Below, one piece after another: positions 35,796-45,757 of a DNA stretch of 64,000 nucleotides (positions within the stretch are counted from its first letter, which is position 1; each line of letters starts with the position of its first letter). The DNA lies in NCBI GenBank assembly GCA_024645175.1, contig JAHEGB010000001.1, positions 80,734 through 144,733 on the forward strand, read 5' to 3'. A model generated the notes under the pieces. The model did no database searches. It saw only the letters and a list, made by a program, of their open reading frames with translations, and was not told the origin of the DNA. The stretch comes from Microbacteriaceae bacterium. Its GTDB lineage: Bacteria > Actinomycetota > Actinomycetes > Actinomycetales > Microbacteriaceae. The position numbers and the translations under genes were made by a program.

Positions 35796-38213
35796 TTAGG
35801 CAGTGCCTATCGCTCCGATTGAGCTAGAAATCTTTGTTCCGCTGGCGTCTCGCTTTGAAAGCTCGAGATCTAGGTCAATTGGTTTTCCGTCAACGGTGGC
35901 TACGAGCGCGTCTGCTGGGCCAACCCAGGCAAAATAGAGCTGGTCTTCGTTTCTAATGAACTTTTGAGCTCTCACGCCACCGGTTGCGCGGCCCTTCGCC
36001 GGAAACTCAGAGAGTTCACTGACTTTCGCGCTACCCGAATCGGTTCCGGCTAGCGCGCTCGAATTGTTAGCCGCGGTAACCACAACAGATTCTGGGCTAA
36101 CGGCATTGAAATAGATAGCGTGCGCATCTATTGCAAGATTGATTCCGGCAACGCCGGCAGCGCCGCGACCCTGAGGTCGAACGGTATCAACCTTGAATCG
36201 AAGCAGTTGCGCATCGTTCGTTACAAAGATGAATTCTTGCGAATCGTTGGCATTGCATGCACCAATTAGTTCATCGCCAGTCTTCAACGCAATGATTTCA
36301 AAGTCATTCTTGGCCGGCCATTCAGGCGAGACTCGTTTGACGGTTCCAAACTTGGTTCCGATTGCAAGCTCAGCCGTTTCGCTAAGTTCAAATGCGTGCA
36401 GCAGGCGTTCCTTCTTGCCAAGAGCCAAGAAGTCTGAAGCCTTCGCTCCGCTGGCAAGATCAGTTGGGTCGACTACGGCCGGAATGTCTGCCACGTGTAC
36501 GCGAACGATTCGCCCGGCGCTGGTGACAAAGCCTATGTCGCTACGGGTCGAGGTTTTAATTCGATTCGCAACGGCGTCGTGCCTCTTTCGCTTTGAACCG
36601 ACAACGACAGTCATTTCGTCGGTATCAATGCGCGAAATCAGACCGCTTGTCGTAACGCGAACAATGCTAGGAGAGTCGGCCAGCTGGGCATCCATGCCTG
36701 CAATCTTCGAGACCGCAACGGGTTTGATTTCTTCGAACTCTGAGATCAAAGTGGTTCTGCGAGCGTCGCCATATTTCTCTGCGACTTCTGAGAGCTCGTT
36801 TGAAACAACTTCGTTGAGCGCCTCTTTTGTCGAGAGAATTCGCTTGAGTTCTTTGATATCGGCGAGCAGTTGCTTCTTCTCGGTTTCAAGTTCGATCTGA
36901 GAGAACTTGGTTAGACGTCGCAAGCGCAGCTCAAGAATATATTCGGCTTGCAACTCAGAAAGGTCGAAAACCTGGCGCAGTTTGGTTCGCGCTTCTTCGA
37001 CTTCATCGCTCGTGCGAATTACTTGGATTACTTCATCGATGTTCAGAACCGCAACCAACAAGCCCTCGATGAGGTGAAGTCTTGCTTCTCTCTTGCCCAA
37101 CCGGTTGGCGGTGCGGCGTCGAATAACGTCTATGCGGTGAGTCAGATAGACGCTAAGCATGTCTTTTAGACCAAGGGTTGCCGGCCTGCCGTCTACAAGA
37201 GCGACGTTGTTGATGCCGAATGAATCTTCCATTGGCGTGAAACGGTAAAGCAGGTCTAGAACAACTTGAGGGTCGAATCCGGTTTTGAGTTCGATAACCA
37301 GTTTCAGTCCGTTGGTTCGGTCGGTTAGGTCAGTGACGTCGGCAATGCCTAGGAGTTTCTTGGCATTGACGCCATCCTTGATCTTCTCGATGACTTTCTC
37401 AGGGCCGACAAGATATGGCAACTCGGTTACGACCAAGCCAAGCTTTCGAGCTGAGACGCTCTCTACCGATACTCGAGCGCGAGTCTTGAACGAGCCTTTG
37501 CCGGTCTCGTAGGCGTCTTTGACACCGTCTAGGCCCATGATGATGCCACCGTTCGGCAGATCTGGCCCAGGAACAAACTTCATCAGTTGCTTGGTGGTTG
37601 CATCTGGATTGGCCAAGAGGTGTATCGCTGCCGCGACTACCTCGCGAAGATTGTGAGGAGGCATGTTGGTTGCCATACCTACGGCGATTCCAGAAGATCC
37701 GTTGACTAGAAGGTTCGGAAACGCAGCCGGAAGAACCTCTGGCTCAGTGAGTTGAGCATCGTAGTTTGGCTTGAAGTCAACCACGTCTTCGTCAAGGCCA
37801 TCGTTCATGAGCAACGCCGCGCTTGAAAGTCGAGCCTCTGTATACCTAGCAGCTGCCGGTCCGTCGTCTAGGCTTCCGAAGTTTCCGTGCCCGTCTATCA
37901 GCGGAACGCGAAGCGTGAAGGGCTGAGCCATGCGCACTAGTGCGTCATAGATGGCTCCATCTCCATGCGGGTGAAGCTTTCCCATTACCTCGCCAGTAAC
38001 GCGAGCAGACTTTACGTGCCCGCGATCTGGCCTAAGTCCCATTTCGCCCATTTGATAGACGATTCTGCGGTGCACCGGCTTGAGGCCGTCACGAGCGTCT
38101 GGAAGGGCACGCGCATAGATAACCGAATAGCTGTATTCAAGAAATGAGTCCTGCATCTCCTTGGTCAGGTCGATGTCGAGGATTTTCTCGGTTGGGTTTT
38201 CTGCGCTACTCAT
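35796..38213 (-). CDS. parC: DNA topoisomerase IV subunit A
   Basis: An 805-residue DNA-cleaving subunit partnered with the convergent parE. The active-site Tyr124 is in AARYTEARL, following the breakage domain block [10 protein letters not shown] (about 81-90) that forms the quinolone pocket; the position commonly Ser in GyrA/ParC is Gly86 here. A coiled-coil tower with [14 protein letters not shown] follows, then a beta-pinwheel C-terminal domain. No GyrA-box motif (QRRGG[RK]G) is evident in the C-terminal domain, consistent with decatenase rather than gyrase. Ribosome-binding site is weak (GAGAAC). Confidence 0.93.
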   Translation of the reverse strand: MSSAENPTEKILDIDLTKEMQDSFLEYSYSVIYARALPDARDGLKPVHRRIVYQMGEMGLRPDRGHVKSARVTGEVMGKLHPHGDGAIYDALVRMAQPFTLRVPLIDGHGNFGSLDDGPAAARYTEARLSSAALLMNDGLDEDVVDFKPNYDAQLTEPEVLPAAFPNLLVNGSSGIAVGMATNMPPHNLREVVAAAIHLLANPDATTKQLMKFVPGPDLPNGGIIMGLDGVKDAYETGKGSFKTRARVSVESVSARKLGLVVTELPYLVGPEKVIEKIKDGVNAKKLLGIADVTDLTDRTNGLKLVIELKTGFDPQVVLDLLYRFTPMEDSFGINNVALVDGRPATLGLKDMLSVYLTHRIDVIRRRTANRLGKREARLHLIEGLLVAVLNIDEVIQVIRTSDEVEEARTKLRQVFDLSELQAEYILELRLRRLTKFSQIELETEKKQLLADIKELKRILSTKEALNEVVSNELSEVAEKYGDARRTTLISEFEEIKPVAVSKIAGMDAQLADSPSIVRVTTSGLISRIDTDEMTVVVGSKRKRHDAVANRIKTSTRSDIGFVTSAGRIVRVHVADIPAVVDPTDLASGAKASDFLALGKKERLLHAFELSETAELAIGTKFGTVKRVSPEWPAKNDFEIIALKTGDELIGACNANDSQEFIFVTNDAQLLRFKVDTVRPQGRGAAGVAGINLAIDAHAIYFNAVSPESVVVTAANNSSALAGTDSGSAKVSELSEFPAKGRATGGVRAQKFIRNEDQLYFAWVGPADALVATVDGKPIDLDLELSKRDASGTKISSSIGAIGTA

Positions 38214-38252
38214 GTTCTCTGCTGTTTTGCTGCCTGTGGCAGACTTCTTTCA

Positions 38253-39383
38253 ATGACTTCGATGCTACCCGCGATACCCTCAGCTTTCGGGAATCTGAAA
38301 GATGTGTTTCGCAGCGCTCAGAACTCAGTTCTCGGGCAAGAAAACGCTTTCGCGCTGCCAAAGGTGAGCTCAGCAATCGTGGTGATGGTCGATGGTCTCG
38401 GTGCCAAGAACCTAGAAGCGTCGCAGCGATACGCGCCATTTCTGTCATCTGCCAGTCAGTCGACTATTTACTCTGGATTTCCGTCGACAACTGCGAGCAG
38501 CATTACGACTTTCGCTACAGGAGTTTCAAATAGCGAGCATGGATTATTCGGCTACAAGATTTTCGATCGTAGCCGGCAAGAATCGGTGAACCTGCTCTCT
38601 GGAATAGACAAGTATTCAGTGCTGGATTACCTAAAAGTTGAACCAATCTCGACCGAAACTTTGTGCCAAGTTCATGCCGTTACCTTGCCCGAATATGCCG
38701 ATTCTGGTTTCACTCGAGCAACAATGCATAACGCCCAACATCACTTTGCCAACTCGATTTCTGATCGCCTTGAAAAGGCTGCACTTGTAGCAGAAGTCGA
38801 TAATTCGCTCGTTTATGTCTATGTGCCAGAACTCGACCAAGCGGCTCATCGGTTTGGCGTAGCAAGCACCGAGTGGCTTTCGCTTCTCTCAGAGCTTGAC
38901 GTTCAAATTCAGCGTTCGTCATCGCGACTTGCCGATGGCATTGGAATGCTCGTGACATCTGATCACGGCATCGTTAATGTCGATAAACAAAACCATATCT
39001 ACCTAGACGATTTTGCTGAATTGAATGATATGTTCCTTGACGTAGCCGGAGACCCAAGGGTTGCTTTTCTCTACCTTCAAGACCCTTCTCGAGTTGAGGT
39101 CATAAGGCAGTTTTTGGCCGAGCGCGTTGCAAGCTCTGCTGTCGCGTGCACACCAGATGAGCTAATCAACGCAGGGTATTGGCAAGATTCGCTTTTGCAA
39201 GACGAGGATCTATTGCCTGACCTAATTGTTTTAGCGACGGCTGAGGTTGCCATTTACCACCGCCAATTCGCGAAGGCAAACAGCATGAAAATGGTTGGTC
39301 AACACGGCGCGCTTTCTCAAGAAGAAATCAGCATTCCGTTGATTCGATTGGGAACCTATTCGTCTTCGCTCTTGGTTCCCTGA
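38253..39383 (+). CDS. Alkaline-phosphatase-superfamily phosphodiesterase
   Basis: A 376-residue type I phosphodiesterase/nucleotide pyrophosphatase homologue. Metal-site motifs of the superfamily are visible: VVMVDGLGAKNL (first Asp) near residue 45, FPSTTASSITTFATG carrying the nucleophile Thr or Ser, YVPELDQAAHRFG (Asp, His) and MLVTSDHGI (Asp-His). No signal peptide, so it is probably cytosolic. Substrate unknown. Homologues lie near sepH/dut in other actinobacteria. No clear ribosome-binding site; divergent from parC with 39 nt between. Its 3' end overlaps sepH by 28 nt. Confidence 0.87.
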   Translation: MTSMLPAIPSAFGNLKDVFRSAQNSVLGQENAFALPKVSSAIVVMVDGLGAKNLEASQRYAPFLSSASQSTIYSGFPSTTASSITTFATGVSNSEHGLFGYKIFDRSRQESVNLLSGIDKYSVLDYLKVEPISTETLCQVHAVTLPEYADSGFTRATMHNAQHHFANSISDRLEKAALVAEVDNSLVYVYVPELDQAAHRFGVASTEWLSLLSELDVQIQRSSSRLADGIGMLVTSDHGIVNVDKQNHIYLDDFAELNDMFLDVAGDPRVAFLYLQDPSRVEVIRQFLAERVASSAVACTPDELINAGYWQDSLLQDEDLLPDLIVLATAEVAIYHRQFAKANSMKMVGQHGALSQEEISIPLIRLGTYSSSLLVP

Positions 39384-40378
39384 ACTATTTCATCAAAGCT
39401 CGGAATGCTAGGCCTTCCGTTGCGACGAGTTGGGGCAGGCTTTGGCTCGTAGTCTTCTGCGGCATCCTGCTGTCGGTCTAGTGGCTCTGAAGCTTGAGGC
39501 TCAGCAATAACTTCAATCGACTGGGTAGCTGTTGTCGGTTCGGGCTGTTCTGCCTGGCGATTAGAGCGTTCCTCGCGCTTTTTCTTGAGGGCATCAAGTA
39601 GGTCGGTTGTAGTTGAAAGTTCTTCGCGGTCAACTTCAGGTTCTGCAACTCGATTTGACATGGCCACTTCACTCGATCTTCCAATTGGAATTGCAGTTTC
39701 TACAAGTTGCGTGTCAGCAAGCGATTCAGTTAAGTTCTTCGCGGGTGGTTCAATCGCAGGTTCAGCATTGATTGGCTCAAGTGTCGGAGCTGGCTTCAAT
39801 TTTGCGTAAGAGGTTTCACCAAGAGAGTTTTGTGTTGAGAGTGTGATTGCTGTCTCGTTTTCTGGTGAAAGAAGCAGTCTCTTCGGGTCGAAAGACCAGG
39901 TTGCAGCGCCAGGCTGACCTTCGCGTTCGAATTGAATAGATACCAGCCACTGGTGATTCTCATCGCGAACTGCCGACCATTTGCTTTCAGCGACTCCGCT
40001 TGCTTCGAGTCGACTGGCGATAATTTCACCAAACTCGATGTGGCTAATGTCGTTGTAGCGATCACCAGCAATTGAAATGCGCACGCTAAGCGCGCTAGCA
40101 ATTACGTGGGTTAGTTCGTCTAAGACTGGTGCAGCAAATTTCTCTATGTAGCTGCGTGGGTCGCCTGACTTTGAAACAAGTTCATCTACGGTTGCTCCAG
40201 AGCGAATCTCGGCTTGAATTTCGCGGGGTGAAAGTTGCACTGATGAAGTCATTCGAGATGCAGAGCTCTTGATGGCATTGCGAAGCGAGTCGTCGATGTG
40301 CACTTTGAATTGTTCGCCGGTCAATGATTCGAGCAGCAGATATTCGCCGTCGTTGCCATTCAGCCTTAGCTCAGTCAT
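39356..40378 (-). CDS. sepH: SepH, septation protein
   Basis: Actinobacterial cell-division factor (formerly DUF3071) that binds FtsZ and promotes protofilament assembly. 340 residues. The N-terminal domain starts MTELRLNGNDGEYLLLES and includes a helix-turn-helix-like SPREIQAEIRSGATVDELV (about 50-70) and GDPRSYIEKFAAPV. A long disordered Pro/Glu/Ser-rich region follows, and the conserved basic C-terminal tail reads RRNGRPSIPSFDEIVQGT. ATG 40378 is chosen because AAGGAG lies 7 nt upstream; the start 11 codons further up would overlap it. Confidence 0.9.
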   Translation of the reverse strand: MTELRLNGNDGEYLLLESLTGEQFKVHIDDSLRNAIKSSASRMTSSVQLSPREIQAEIRSGATVDELVSKSGDPRSYIEKFAAPVLDELTHVIASALSVRISIAGDRYNDISHIEFGEIIASRLEASGVAESKWSAVRDENHQWLVSIQFEREGQPGAATWSFDPKRLLLSPENETAITLSTQNSLGETSYAKLKPAPTLEPINAEPAIEPPAKNLTESLADTQLVETAIPIGRSSEVAMSNRVAEPEVDREELSTTTDLLDALKKKREERSNRQAEQPEPTTATQSIEVIAEPQASEPLDRQQDAAEDYEPKPAPTRRNGRPSIPSFDEIVQGTKSEDE

Positions 40379-40558
40379 GACCCGCTCCTTCGTTTGCCAA
40401 AAGTTTGCCACTGCAATCCTGAATATTCTTGGATTTAGTCGGGCGAGTGTTGCGGCATTTATAAGAAATATGGCTAAACTCGGCGTGGATTGTTTGCTAT
40501 TTCATTCATTTGGATGCAAACTATGCACGCTTGAGTTGAACTTACTGAAAGGTAGCGA

Positions 40559-40846
40559 ATGGCCGCCGATTACGATGCACCCAAAAAGACCGACGATGAT
40601 GCCGAGTCACTGGATGCCATCAAAGAGCGCTCAGCGCCGACTTCGACAGCTTCACTAGATGCAGAAGAAGTAAGCATCGATGAAGATCACGACCGTGAAA
40701 ACCTCATTGACGAAGCACTAAACGTGATGGTCGTTCCTCCACAGACCGACGAATTCACCTGCTCTGAATGCTTCATTGTTAAGCACAAGTCGATGCTCGC
40801 TAAGAAAAAAGGCAAGTACGGCGACGTTTGCTTAGAGTGCGCCTAA
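40559..40846 (+). CDS. DUF4193 family protein
   Basis: A 95-residue acidic protein of an actinobacteria-specific family (mycobacterial Rv2699c, beside dut). The first 60 residues are rich in Asp/Glu and probably disordered. The C-terminus has a zinc-binding-like pair, FTCSECF and DVCLECA, 23 residues apart. Function unknown. GAAAGG 7 nt before the ATG is a good ribosome-binding site. Its stop shares the tetranucleotide CTAA with the DUF3093 gene on the other strand. Confidence 0.9.
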   Translation: MAADYDAPKKTDDDAESLDAIKERSAPTSTASLDAEEVSIDEDHDRENLIDEALNVMVVPPQTDEFTCSECFIVKHKSMLAKKKGKYGDVCLECA

Positions 40847-41295
40847 CCGTTCAGTAGCTCTACTAATTCGCTGGCTCGTCGAGTAGATATCAGCAGGTAT
40901 GGTGTTGGGTCTTCAACATCGGTGACCTCAATTTTCACTAAGCCTGGTAAACCGCTCTTCAGTGCCAAAAATGCTCTCGAGTCGAGATTTGAGCCTCGCT
41001 CGGTGAACTGGTCCTGGGTGCTCACAGAGACGGCCTTGCCGAGTGCCTTGCGCGGAATCAGGGCGTTACCGATTCGCAGAAGGTCGGATGTGACTGCAAT
41101 CGTTCGAGTCGTGAATATGCGAATTGCAATCGATGCCAAAGTCAGAACTATCGATGTAACAAGCCCGATTTGATCGTTGATCGGAGCAAAAACAAGCCAC
41201 ACGGCCGGTGCAATCAACAAGTTCGGCAAGAACGAACTGAGGTTGGCAATCTGAAACTCTCGGTAAAGCGTGGTCTGTTCTTCTGATTCGGCCAT
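40843..41295 (-). CDS. DUF3093 family membrane protein
   Basis: A 150-residue actinobacterial family protein. Two adjacent membrane segments (about 20-65, LLIAPAVWLVFAPIN and LVTSIVLTLASIAIRIF) precede a soluble C-terminal domain with GNALIPRKALGKAVSVS and a final YLLISTRRASELVELL. Function unknown. It is divergent from dut, as in mycobacteria. The ATG lies 6 nt after a minus-strand TAGTCT and has no ribosome-binding site. Confidence 0.87.
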   Translation of the reverse strand: MAESEEQTTLYREFQIANLSSFLPNLLIAPAVWLVFAPINDQIGLVTSIVLTLASIAIRIFTTRTIAVTSDLLRIGNALIPRKALGKAVSVSTQDQFTERGSNLDSRAFLALKSGLPGLVKIEVTDVEDPTPYLLISTRRASELVELLNG

Positions 41296-41300
41296 GAACT

Positions 41301-41307
41301 TAGACTA
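41301..41307. promoter_or_regulatory. Near-symmetric -10 heptamer TAGACTA shared by DUF3093 and dut
   Basis: Minus strand TAGTCT (41307-41302) ends 6 nt before the DUF3093 ATG. Plus strand TAGACT (41301-41306) lies 14 nt before the dut ATG. The element also forms one arm of AGACTA-N6-TAGTCT (41302-41319). Confidence 0.5.
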
Positions 41308-41320
41308 CGCTCTTAGTCTG

Positions 41321-41755
41321 ATGAGAGACCTACCCGTTCTAATCGTGACTTCTGGCGATGTGCCTAAATACGCGCAACCTGGCGACGCCGGTGCCGACCT
41401 TCGCAGCAGTCAGGCAATCGTGATTCAACCAGGCGAGCGCGCAACCGTATCAACCGGAATGGCTATCGCGCTTCCGGCTGGATATGTCGGGCTTGTGCAC
41501 TCGCGAAGTGGCCTAGCGGCGAAGAACGGAATCATGGTTCTTAACAGCCCAGGAACGATCGATGCGGGTTACCGAGGCGAAATCAAGGTGACACTTTTGA
41601 ACACGGATAAATCCCAACCATTTGAAATCAAAGTTGGCGATCGAATTGCCCAGCTTTTAGTTCAACAGGTTGAACAGGCCAGATTCATTCAGGTCGAATT
41701 CTTGCCAGACTCAAACAGAGGCGATGGCGGCTTTGGTTCGACGGGAGTGCACTAG
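41321..41755 (+). CDS. dut: dUTP diphosphatase
   Basis: Hydrolyses dUTP to dUMP, keeping uracil out of DNA and feeding dTMP synthesis. 144 residues, normal trimeric type. All five motifs are visible: PGDAGADLRS, VHSRSGLAAKNGI, GTIDAGYRGEIKVTLLN, GDRIAQLLVQ and the C-terminal RGDGGFGSTG. ATG 41321 gives the usual start (MRDLPVLI); longer reading would overlap the DUF3093 gene and its promoter. Its stop overlaps the next GTG by 1 nt. Confidence 0.95.
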   Translation: MRDLPVLIVTSGDVPKYAQPGDAGADLRSSQAIVIQPGERATVSTGMAIALPAGYVGLVHSRSGLAAKNGIMVLNSPGTIDAGYRGEIKVTLLNTDKSQPFEIKVGDRIAQLLVQQVEQARFIQVEFLPDSNRGDGGFGSTGVH

Positions 41756-42327
41756 TGAACGACTATTCAACCCTTGGCCCGTTTGATAGCGAACAGCTCG
41801 ACGATGTGCGCCCATACATCGATTTCGGCTCAATTCGCGTAGAACCAAAGGCCGACCTCTCGATCAGCGTTGACGTTGAAGACGGCACCAGCCGAGTGGT
41901 TGCCGTAACTCTCGAATACTCGAATTCGAAACTTCAGTTGATGGCATTTGCTGCACCAAAGACCGAAGGTATTTGGAGCGACATTCGCTCAGCCGTTGCC
42001 CAAAACATTTTGGCTCAGGGTGGCGAAGTTGAAGAGGGGTTCGGCGCAATCGGTGCTGAGCTTCTAGCAAAACTTCCGCTTGTCGACGACCAGGGGCGTG
42101 CCGCGGGTCATCGTCTAGCCCGCTTCGTCGGTTTCGATGGGCCGCGCTGGTGCCTGCGAGGAACCATTGGTGGCGCTGCAATGACAGACCCCAAAGCGGC
42201 TGCCGACATCAACGACTTGTTTCGCTCTGTCATAGTTCACCGCGGCGAAACACCTCTGCCTCCAGGAGAGGCATTGCCGCTAAGCGTGCCAGCCGGTTCA
42301 GTTCTTCCGCCGGGCATGAAGGCCTAG
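41755..42327 (+). CDS. DUF3710 family protein
   Basis: A 190-residue soluble protein of an actinobacterial family that follows dut (mycobacterial Rv2696c). Features: YIDFGSIRV near the N-terminus, VTLEYSNSKLQLMAFAAPKTEGIW, GHRLARFVGFDGPRWCLRGTIGG and LFRSVIVHRGETPLPPGEALPL, all hallmarks of the family. Function unknown. GTG start overlaps the dut stop by 1 nt; the DUF3159 gene begins 2 nt after its stop, so the three form one operon. Confidence 0.9.
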   Translation: MNDYSTLGPFDSEQLDDVRPYIDFGSIRVEPKADLSISVDVEDGTSRVVAVTLEYSNSKLQLMAFAAPKTEGIWSDIRSAVAQNILAQGGEVEEGFGAIGAELLAKLPLVDDQGRAAGHRLARFVGFDGPRWCLRGTIGGAAMTDPKAAADINDLFRSVIVHRGETPLPPGEALPLSVPAGSVLPPGMKA

Positions 42328-42329
42328 TT

Positions 42330-43001
42330 TTGACCGAGCAAGATCCGAAGACCGCTGCAGCGAAGCGTTTAGGCATTCGAGTAGTCGACGGCAAACATGA
42401 ATTCGACCACAAGTCGCTCTTGTCATCGATGGGTGGGGTTCAGGGCATCCTTGAATCTGTCTTGCCCGGCTTCTTGTTCGTCCTCTTTTTCTCGTTCAGT
42501 CGCGATGCTCAGCTCGCTGTCGTGGTTTCTGCCATCGCTGGCGTGCTATTTGTTATTGCCCGAATTATCGCTAGAAAGCCACTTGCCCAAGCCATAAGTG
42601 GACTAATCGGAATCGGCATTGCAGCATTCTTAGCGCTGCGAGAGGGTGGCTCGGGCCGCGATTACTTCATCACGGGATTCATAACCAACCTGACCTACCT
42701 CGTGCCACTTCTGATTTCGGTTCTTGTCAGATGGCCACTCATTGGACTTATCGCAGGGCTTCTGCTTGGTGAAAAGACCGCCTGGCGAAGAAACAAGTCT
42801 GAAATGCGCATTTTCACGGCCGCAACACTGCTTTGGGTTGGCATTTTTGCCGCAAGGCTGCTTGTGCAGTGGCCGCTATACCTGGCAAACAACCTAGAAG
42901 CGCTTGGCACCGCGAAATTGATCATGGGTTTGCCGCTCTACGCTGCCGGACTATGGGTGACCTGGTTAATGCTGCGCAGCGTCATTCAGCGCCGCTCGTG
43001 A
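42330..43001 (+). CDS. DUF3159 family membrane protein
   Basis: A 223-residue protein with five or six membrane segments ([87 protein letters not shown]). Conserved family features are [14 protein letters not shown] and EGGSGRDYF. Function unknown; always near DUF3710 in actinobacteria. TTG start (42330), 2 nt after the DUF3710 stop; a longer in-frame reading that overlaps DUF3710 was rejected because the family starts near this point. Confidence 0.87.
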   Translation: MTEQDPKTAAAKRLGIRVVDGKHEFDHKSLLSSMGGVQGILESVLPGFLFVLFFSFSRDAQLAVVVSAIAGVLFVIARIIARKPLAQAISGLIGIGIAAFLALREGGSGRDYFITGFITNLTYLVPLLISVLVRWPLIGLIAGLLLGEKTAWRRNKSEMRIFTAATLLWVGIFAARLLVQWPLYLANNLEALGTAKLIMGLPLYAAGLWVTWLMLRSVIQRRS

Positions 43002-43044
43002 TGGTATTTTTGACCTAGCAAAGTGGCTAGTGATAGAGGAATAC

Positions 43045-45723
43045 ATGTCTAAGGTAAACAGTTTCGGTTCGGCAGCGAATCTCCAGGTTGGCGACAAGTC
43101 ATACAAGATTTTTCGTCTAGATGCAGTTGACGCCGCAAGCCTTCCTTATAGCCTCAAGATTCTTCTAGAAAATCTTCTTCGCACCGAAGATGGTGCGAAC
43201 ATCACAGCAGAGCACATCAATGCGCTTGTTAATTGGCAACCTTCTGCAGAACCTGACACCGAGATTCAGTTCACACCTGCGCGAGTAATCATGCAGGACT
43301 TCACCGGCGTTCCTTGTGTGGTCGACCTTGCGACAATGCGTGAAGCGGTAGCCGAGCTTGGTGGCGACCCGAAGCGAATTAATCCACTTGCGCCAGCCGA
43401 GATGGTTATTGATCACTCGGTTGTAATCGATGTAGCTGGTTCGGCCGAAGCATTCGAAAAGAACGTTGAGTTTGAATATGCTCGCAATGGCGAGCGCTAC
43501 CAGTTCTTGCGTTGGGGGCAAACAGCTTTCGACGACTTCAAGGTTGTTCCACCTGGCACTGGAATCGTGCACCAGGTAAACATTGAGTACCTCGCTCGCA
43601 CCGTAATGACTCGAATCGTTGACGGCGAACTTCAGGCTTATCCAGACAGCTGTGTCGGAACCGACTCGCACACCACCATGGTTAACGGCTTGGGCGTTCT
43701 CGGATGGGGAGTCGGTGGCATTGAGGCCGAGGCAGCAATGCTTGGTCAGCCTGTATCAATGCTGATTCCAAAGGTTGTTGGCTTCAAGCTAAACGGAAGC
43801 ATTCCAACAGGCGCGACTGCGACAGACGTAGTGCTTACAATCACCGAGATGCTTCGCAAGCACGGTGTGGTTGGCAAGTTTGTTGAGTTCTATGGTGCAG
43901 GCGTTGGGTCTGTTCCATTGGCCAACCGCGCGACCATCGGAAACATGAGTCCTGAGTTTGGTTCAACTGCCGCGATGTTCCCAATTGACGATGTCACTCT
44001 TGACTACCTTCGCATCACCGGTCGCCCGCAAGAGCAGATCGACTTGGTCGAGGCTTATGCGAAGGCACAGGGCCTTTGGCACGACCCAAGCGTTGAGCCA
44101 AAGTTCAGCGAATACCTTGAGCTTGACCTGAGCACCGTTGTGCCTTCAATTGCTGGCCCTAAGCGCCCGCAAGACAGAATCGTTTTGAGCAAGGCCAAAG
44201 AAGCTTTTGAGGCTGCTTTGCCTACATACGCTCCAGCTATGTCTAACCCGGCCCAGGTTGCTGGCGAAGACTTTGCTGTCGATCACGGTCACGTAACCAT
44301 TGCCTCAATAACCTCGTGCACAAACACCTCTAACCCTTCTGTAATGCTTGCCGCTGGCTTGCTAGCCAAGAAGGCAGTTGCCAAGGGTCTAAAGGCAAAG
44401 CCATGGGTAAAGACCTCGCTAGCACCGGGTTCAAAAGTTGTCACTGAGTACTACTCAAAAGCTGGGCTAACCGATTCTCTCGATGCGCTCGGTTTCAACC
44501 TCGTCGGTTATGGCTGCACAACTTGCATCGGAAACTCTGGGCCACTCGATGAGAATATCTCTGCGGCAATCAACGAGAACGATCTCGCGGTCACCGCGGT
44601 GCTCTCAGGAAACCGCAACTTCGAGGGTCGAATTAACCCAGACGTCAAGATGAACTACCTTGCTTCGCCACCTTTGGTGATTGCATATGCGCTTGCTGGC
44701 ACCATGGATTTCGATTTCGAGAATGATGCCTTGGGCCAAGACGCAGATGGCAACGATGTATTTCTTGCAGACATCTGGCCAACCCCTGTTGAAGTTCAGA
44801 AAACTATTGACGAATCAATCAACAGCGAGATGTTCACCACCCAGTACGCGGGTGTTTTTGAAGGTGACGAGCGGTGGAAGGCCTTGCCAACACCGAAGGG
44901 TGCAACTTTCGACTGGGATGAGAAATCGACCTATGTTCGCAAGGCTCCTTACTTCGATGGAATGAAGAAGACTCCAGACCCTGTCACCGACATTCACTCG
45001 GCTCGTGTTCTTGCCAAGCTTGGTGACTCGGTTACTACTGACCACATCAGTCCTGCAGGTTCAATCAAGGCTGATTCGCCAGCAGGAAAATATCTAACCG
45101 AGCACGGTATTTCACGAGTCGACTTCAACTCATACGGATCACGTCGCGGTAACCACGAAATCATGATTCGTGGAACCTTTGCGAACATCCGCTTGAAGAA
45201 CCAGTTGCTTGACGGAGTCGAAGGCGGTTACACCAGAGACTTCACAAAAGACGACGCAACTCAGGCGTTCATCTTCGATGCATCTGCGAACTATCAAGAG
45301 CAAGCGATTCCGCTAGTAATTCTTGGTGGCAAAGAATACGGATCAGGTTCATCACGCGACTGGGCTGCCAAGGGCACAAGCTTGCTTGGTGTTCGTGCAG
45401 TGATCACCGAGAGCTTCGAGCGCATTCACCGCAGCAACCTAATTGGAATGGGCGTCTTGCCTCTGCAGTTTCCTGCAGGCGAAAGCGCTGATTCGCTTGG
45501 GCTAGACGGAACCGAGATTTTCGATATCGCGGGCGTTGAGCAGTTGAACCAGGGCGTAACCCCGAAGACCGTTCGAGTAACTGCAAAGCCTTCTGCTCAC
45601 TCAGCAGCCGGCAAGCAGACCATCGAATTTGACGCGGTAGTGAGAATTGACACCCCGGGAGAAGCTGATTATTACCGCAACGGTGGAATTCTTCAGTATG
45701 TTCTTCGAAGTTTGGTCGCTTAG
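43045..45723 (+). CDS. acnA: Aconitate hydratase A
   Basis: Interconverts citrate and isocitrate in the TCA cycle. 892 residues, AcnA/IRP1-type. The 4Fe-4S ligands are in [10 protein letters not shown] and [34 protein letters not shown] and the C-terminal swivel motif [17 protein letters not shown] bind substrate. ATG 43045 has AGAGG 5 nt upstream; the earlier in-frame ATG at 43030 lies before that ribosome-binding site. A TTGACC (43009) could be its -35. The 34-nt gap to dxs carries its own -10-like TAGAAC. Confidence 0.95.
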   Translation: MSKVNSFGSAANLQVGDKSYKIFRLDAVDAASLPYSLKILLENLLRTEDGANITAEHINALVNWQPSAEPDTEIQFTPARVIMQDFTGVPCVVDLATMREAVAELGGDPKRINPLAPAEMVIDHSVVIDVAGSAEAFEKNVEFEYARNGERYQFLRWGQTAFDDFKVVPPGTGIVHQVNIEYLARTVMTRIVDGELQAYPDSCVGTDSHTTMVNGLGVLGWGVGGIEAEAAMLGQPVSMLIPKVVGFKLNGSIPTGATATDVVLTITEMLRKHGVVGKFVEFYGAGVGSVPLANRATIGNMSPEFGSTAAMFPIDDVTLDYLRITGRPQEQIDLVEAYAKAQGLWHDPSVEPKFSEYLELDLSTVVPSIAGPKRPQDRIVLSKAKEAFEAALPTYAPAMSNPAQVAGEDFAVDHGHVTIASITSCTNTSNPSVMLAAGLLAKKAVAKGLKAKPWVKTSLAPGSKVVTEYYSKAGLTDSLDALGFNLVGYGCTTCIGNSGPLDENISAAINENDLAVTAVLSGNRNFEGRINPDVKMNYLASPPLVIAYALAGTMDFDFENDALGQDADGNDVFLADIWPTPVEVQKTIDESINSEMFTTQYAGVFEGDERWKALPTPKGATFDWDEKSTYVRKAPYFDGMKKTPDPVTDIHSARVLAKLGDSVTTDHISPAGSIKADSPAGKYLTEHGISRVDFNSYGSRRGNHEIMIRGTFANIRLKNQLLDGVEGGYTRDFTKDDATQAFIFDASANYQEQAIPLVILGGKEYGSGSSRDWAAKGTSLLGVRAVITESFERIHRSNLIGMGVLPLQFPAGESADSLGLDGTEIFDIAGVEQLNQGVTPKTVRVTAKPSAHSAAGKQTIEFDAVVRIDTPGEADYYRNGGILQYVLRSLVA

Positions 45724-45757
45724 GAATTGAGTGCTAGCCGAATAGGTTAGAACTACC

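Noticed and set aside
40492..40521. Inverted repeat GTTTGC-N18-GCAAAC upstream of the DUF4193 gene
   Set aside because: 6-bp arms with a long spacer are expected by chance at this AT content; no second copy was noticed.
42150..42329. Long N-terminal extension of the DUF3159 frame
   Set aside because: It is out of frame within DUF3710; TTG 42330 fits operon spacing and the family start.
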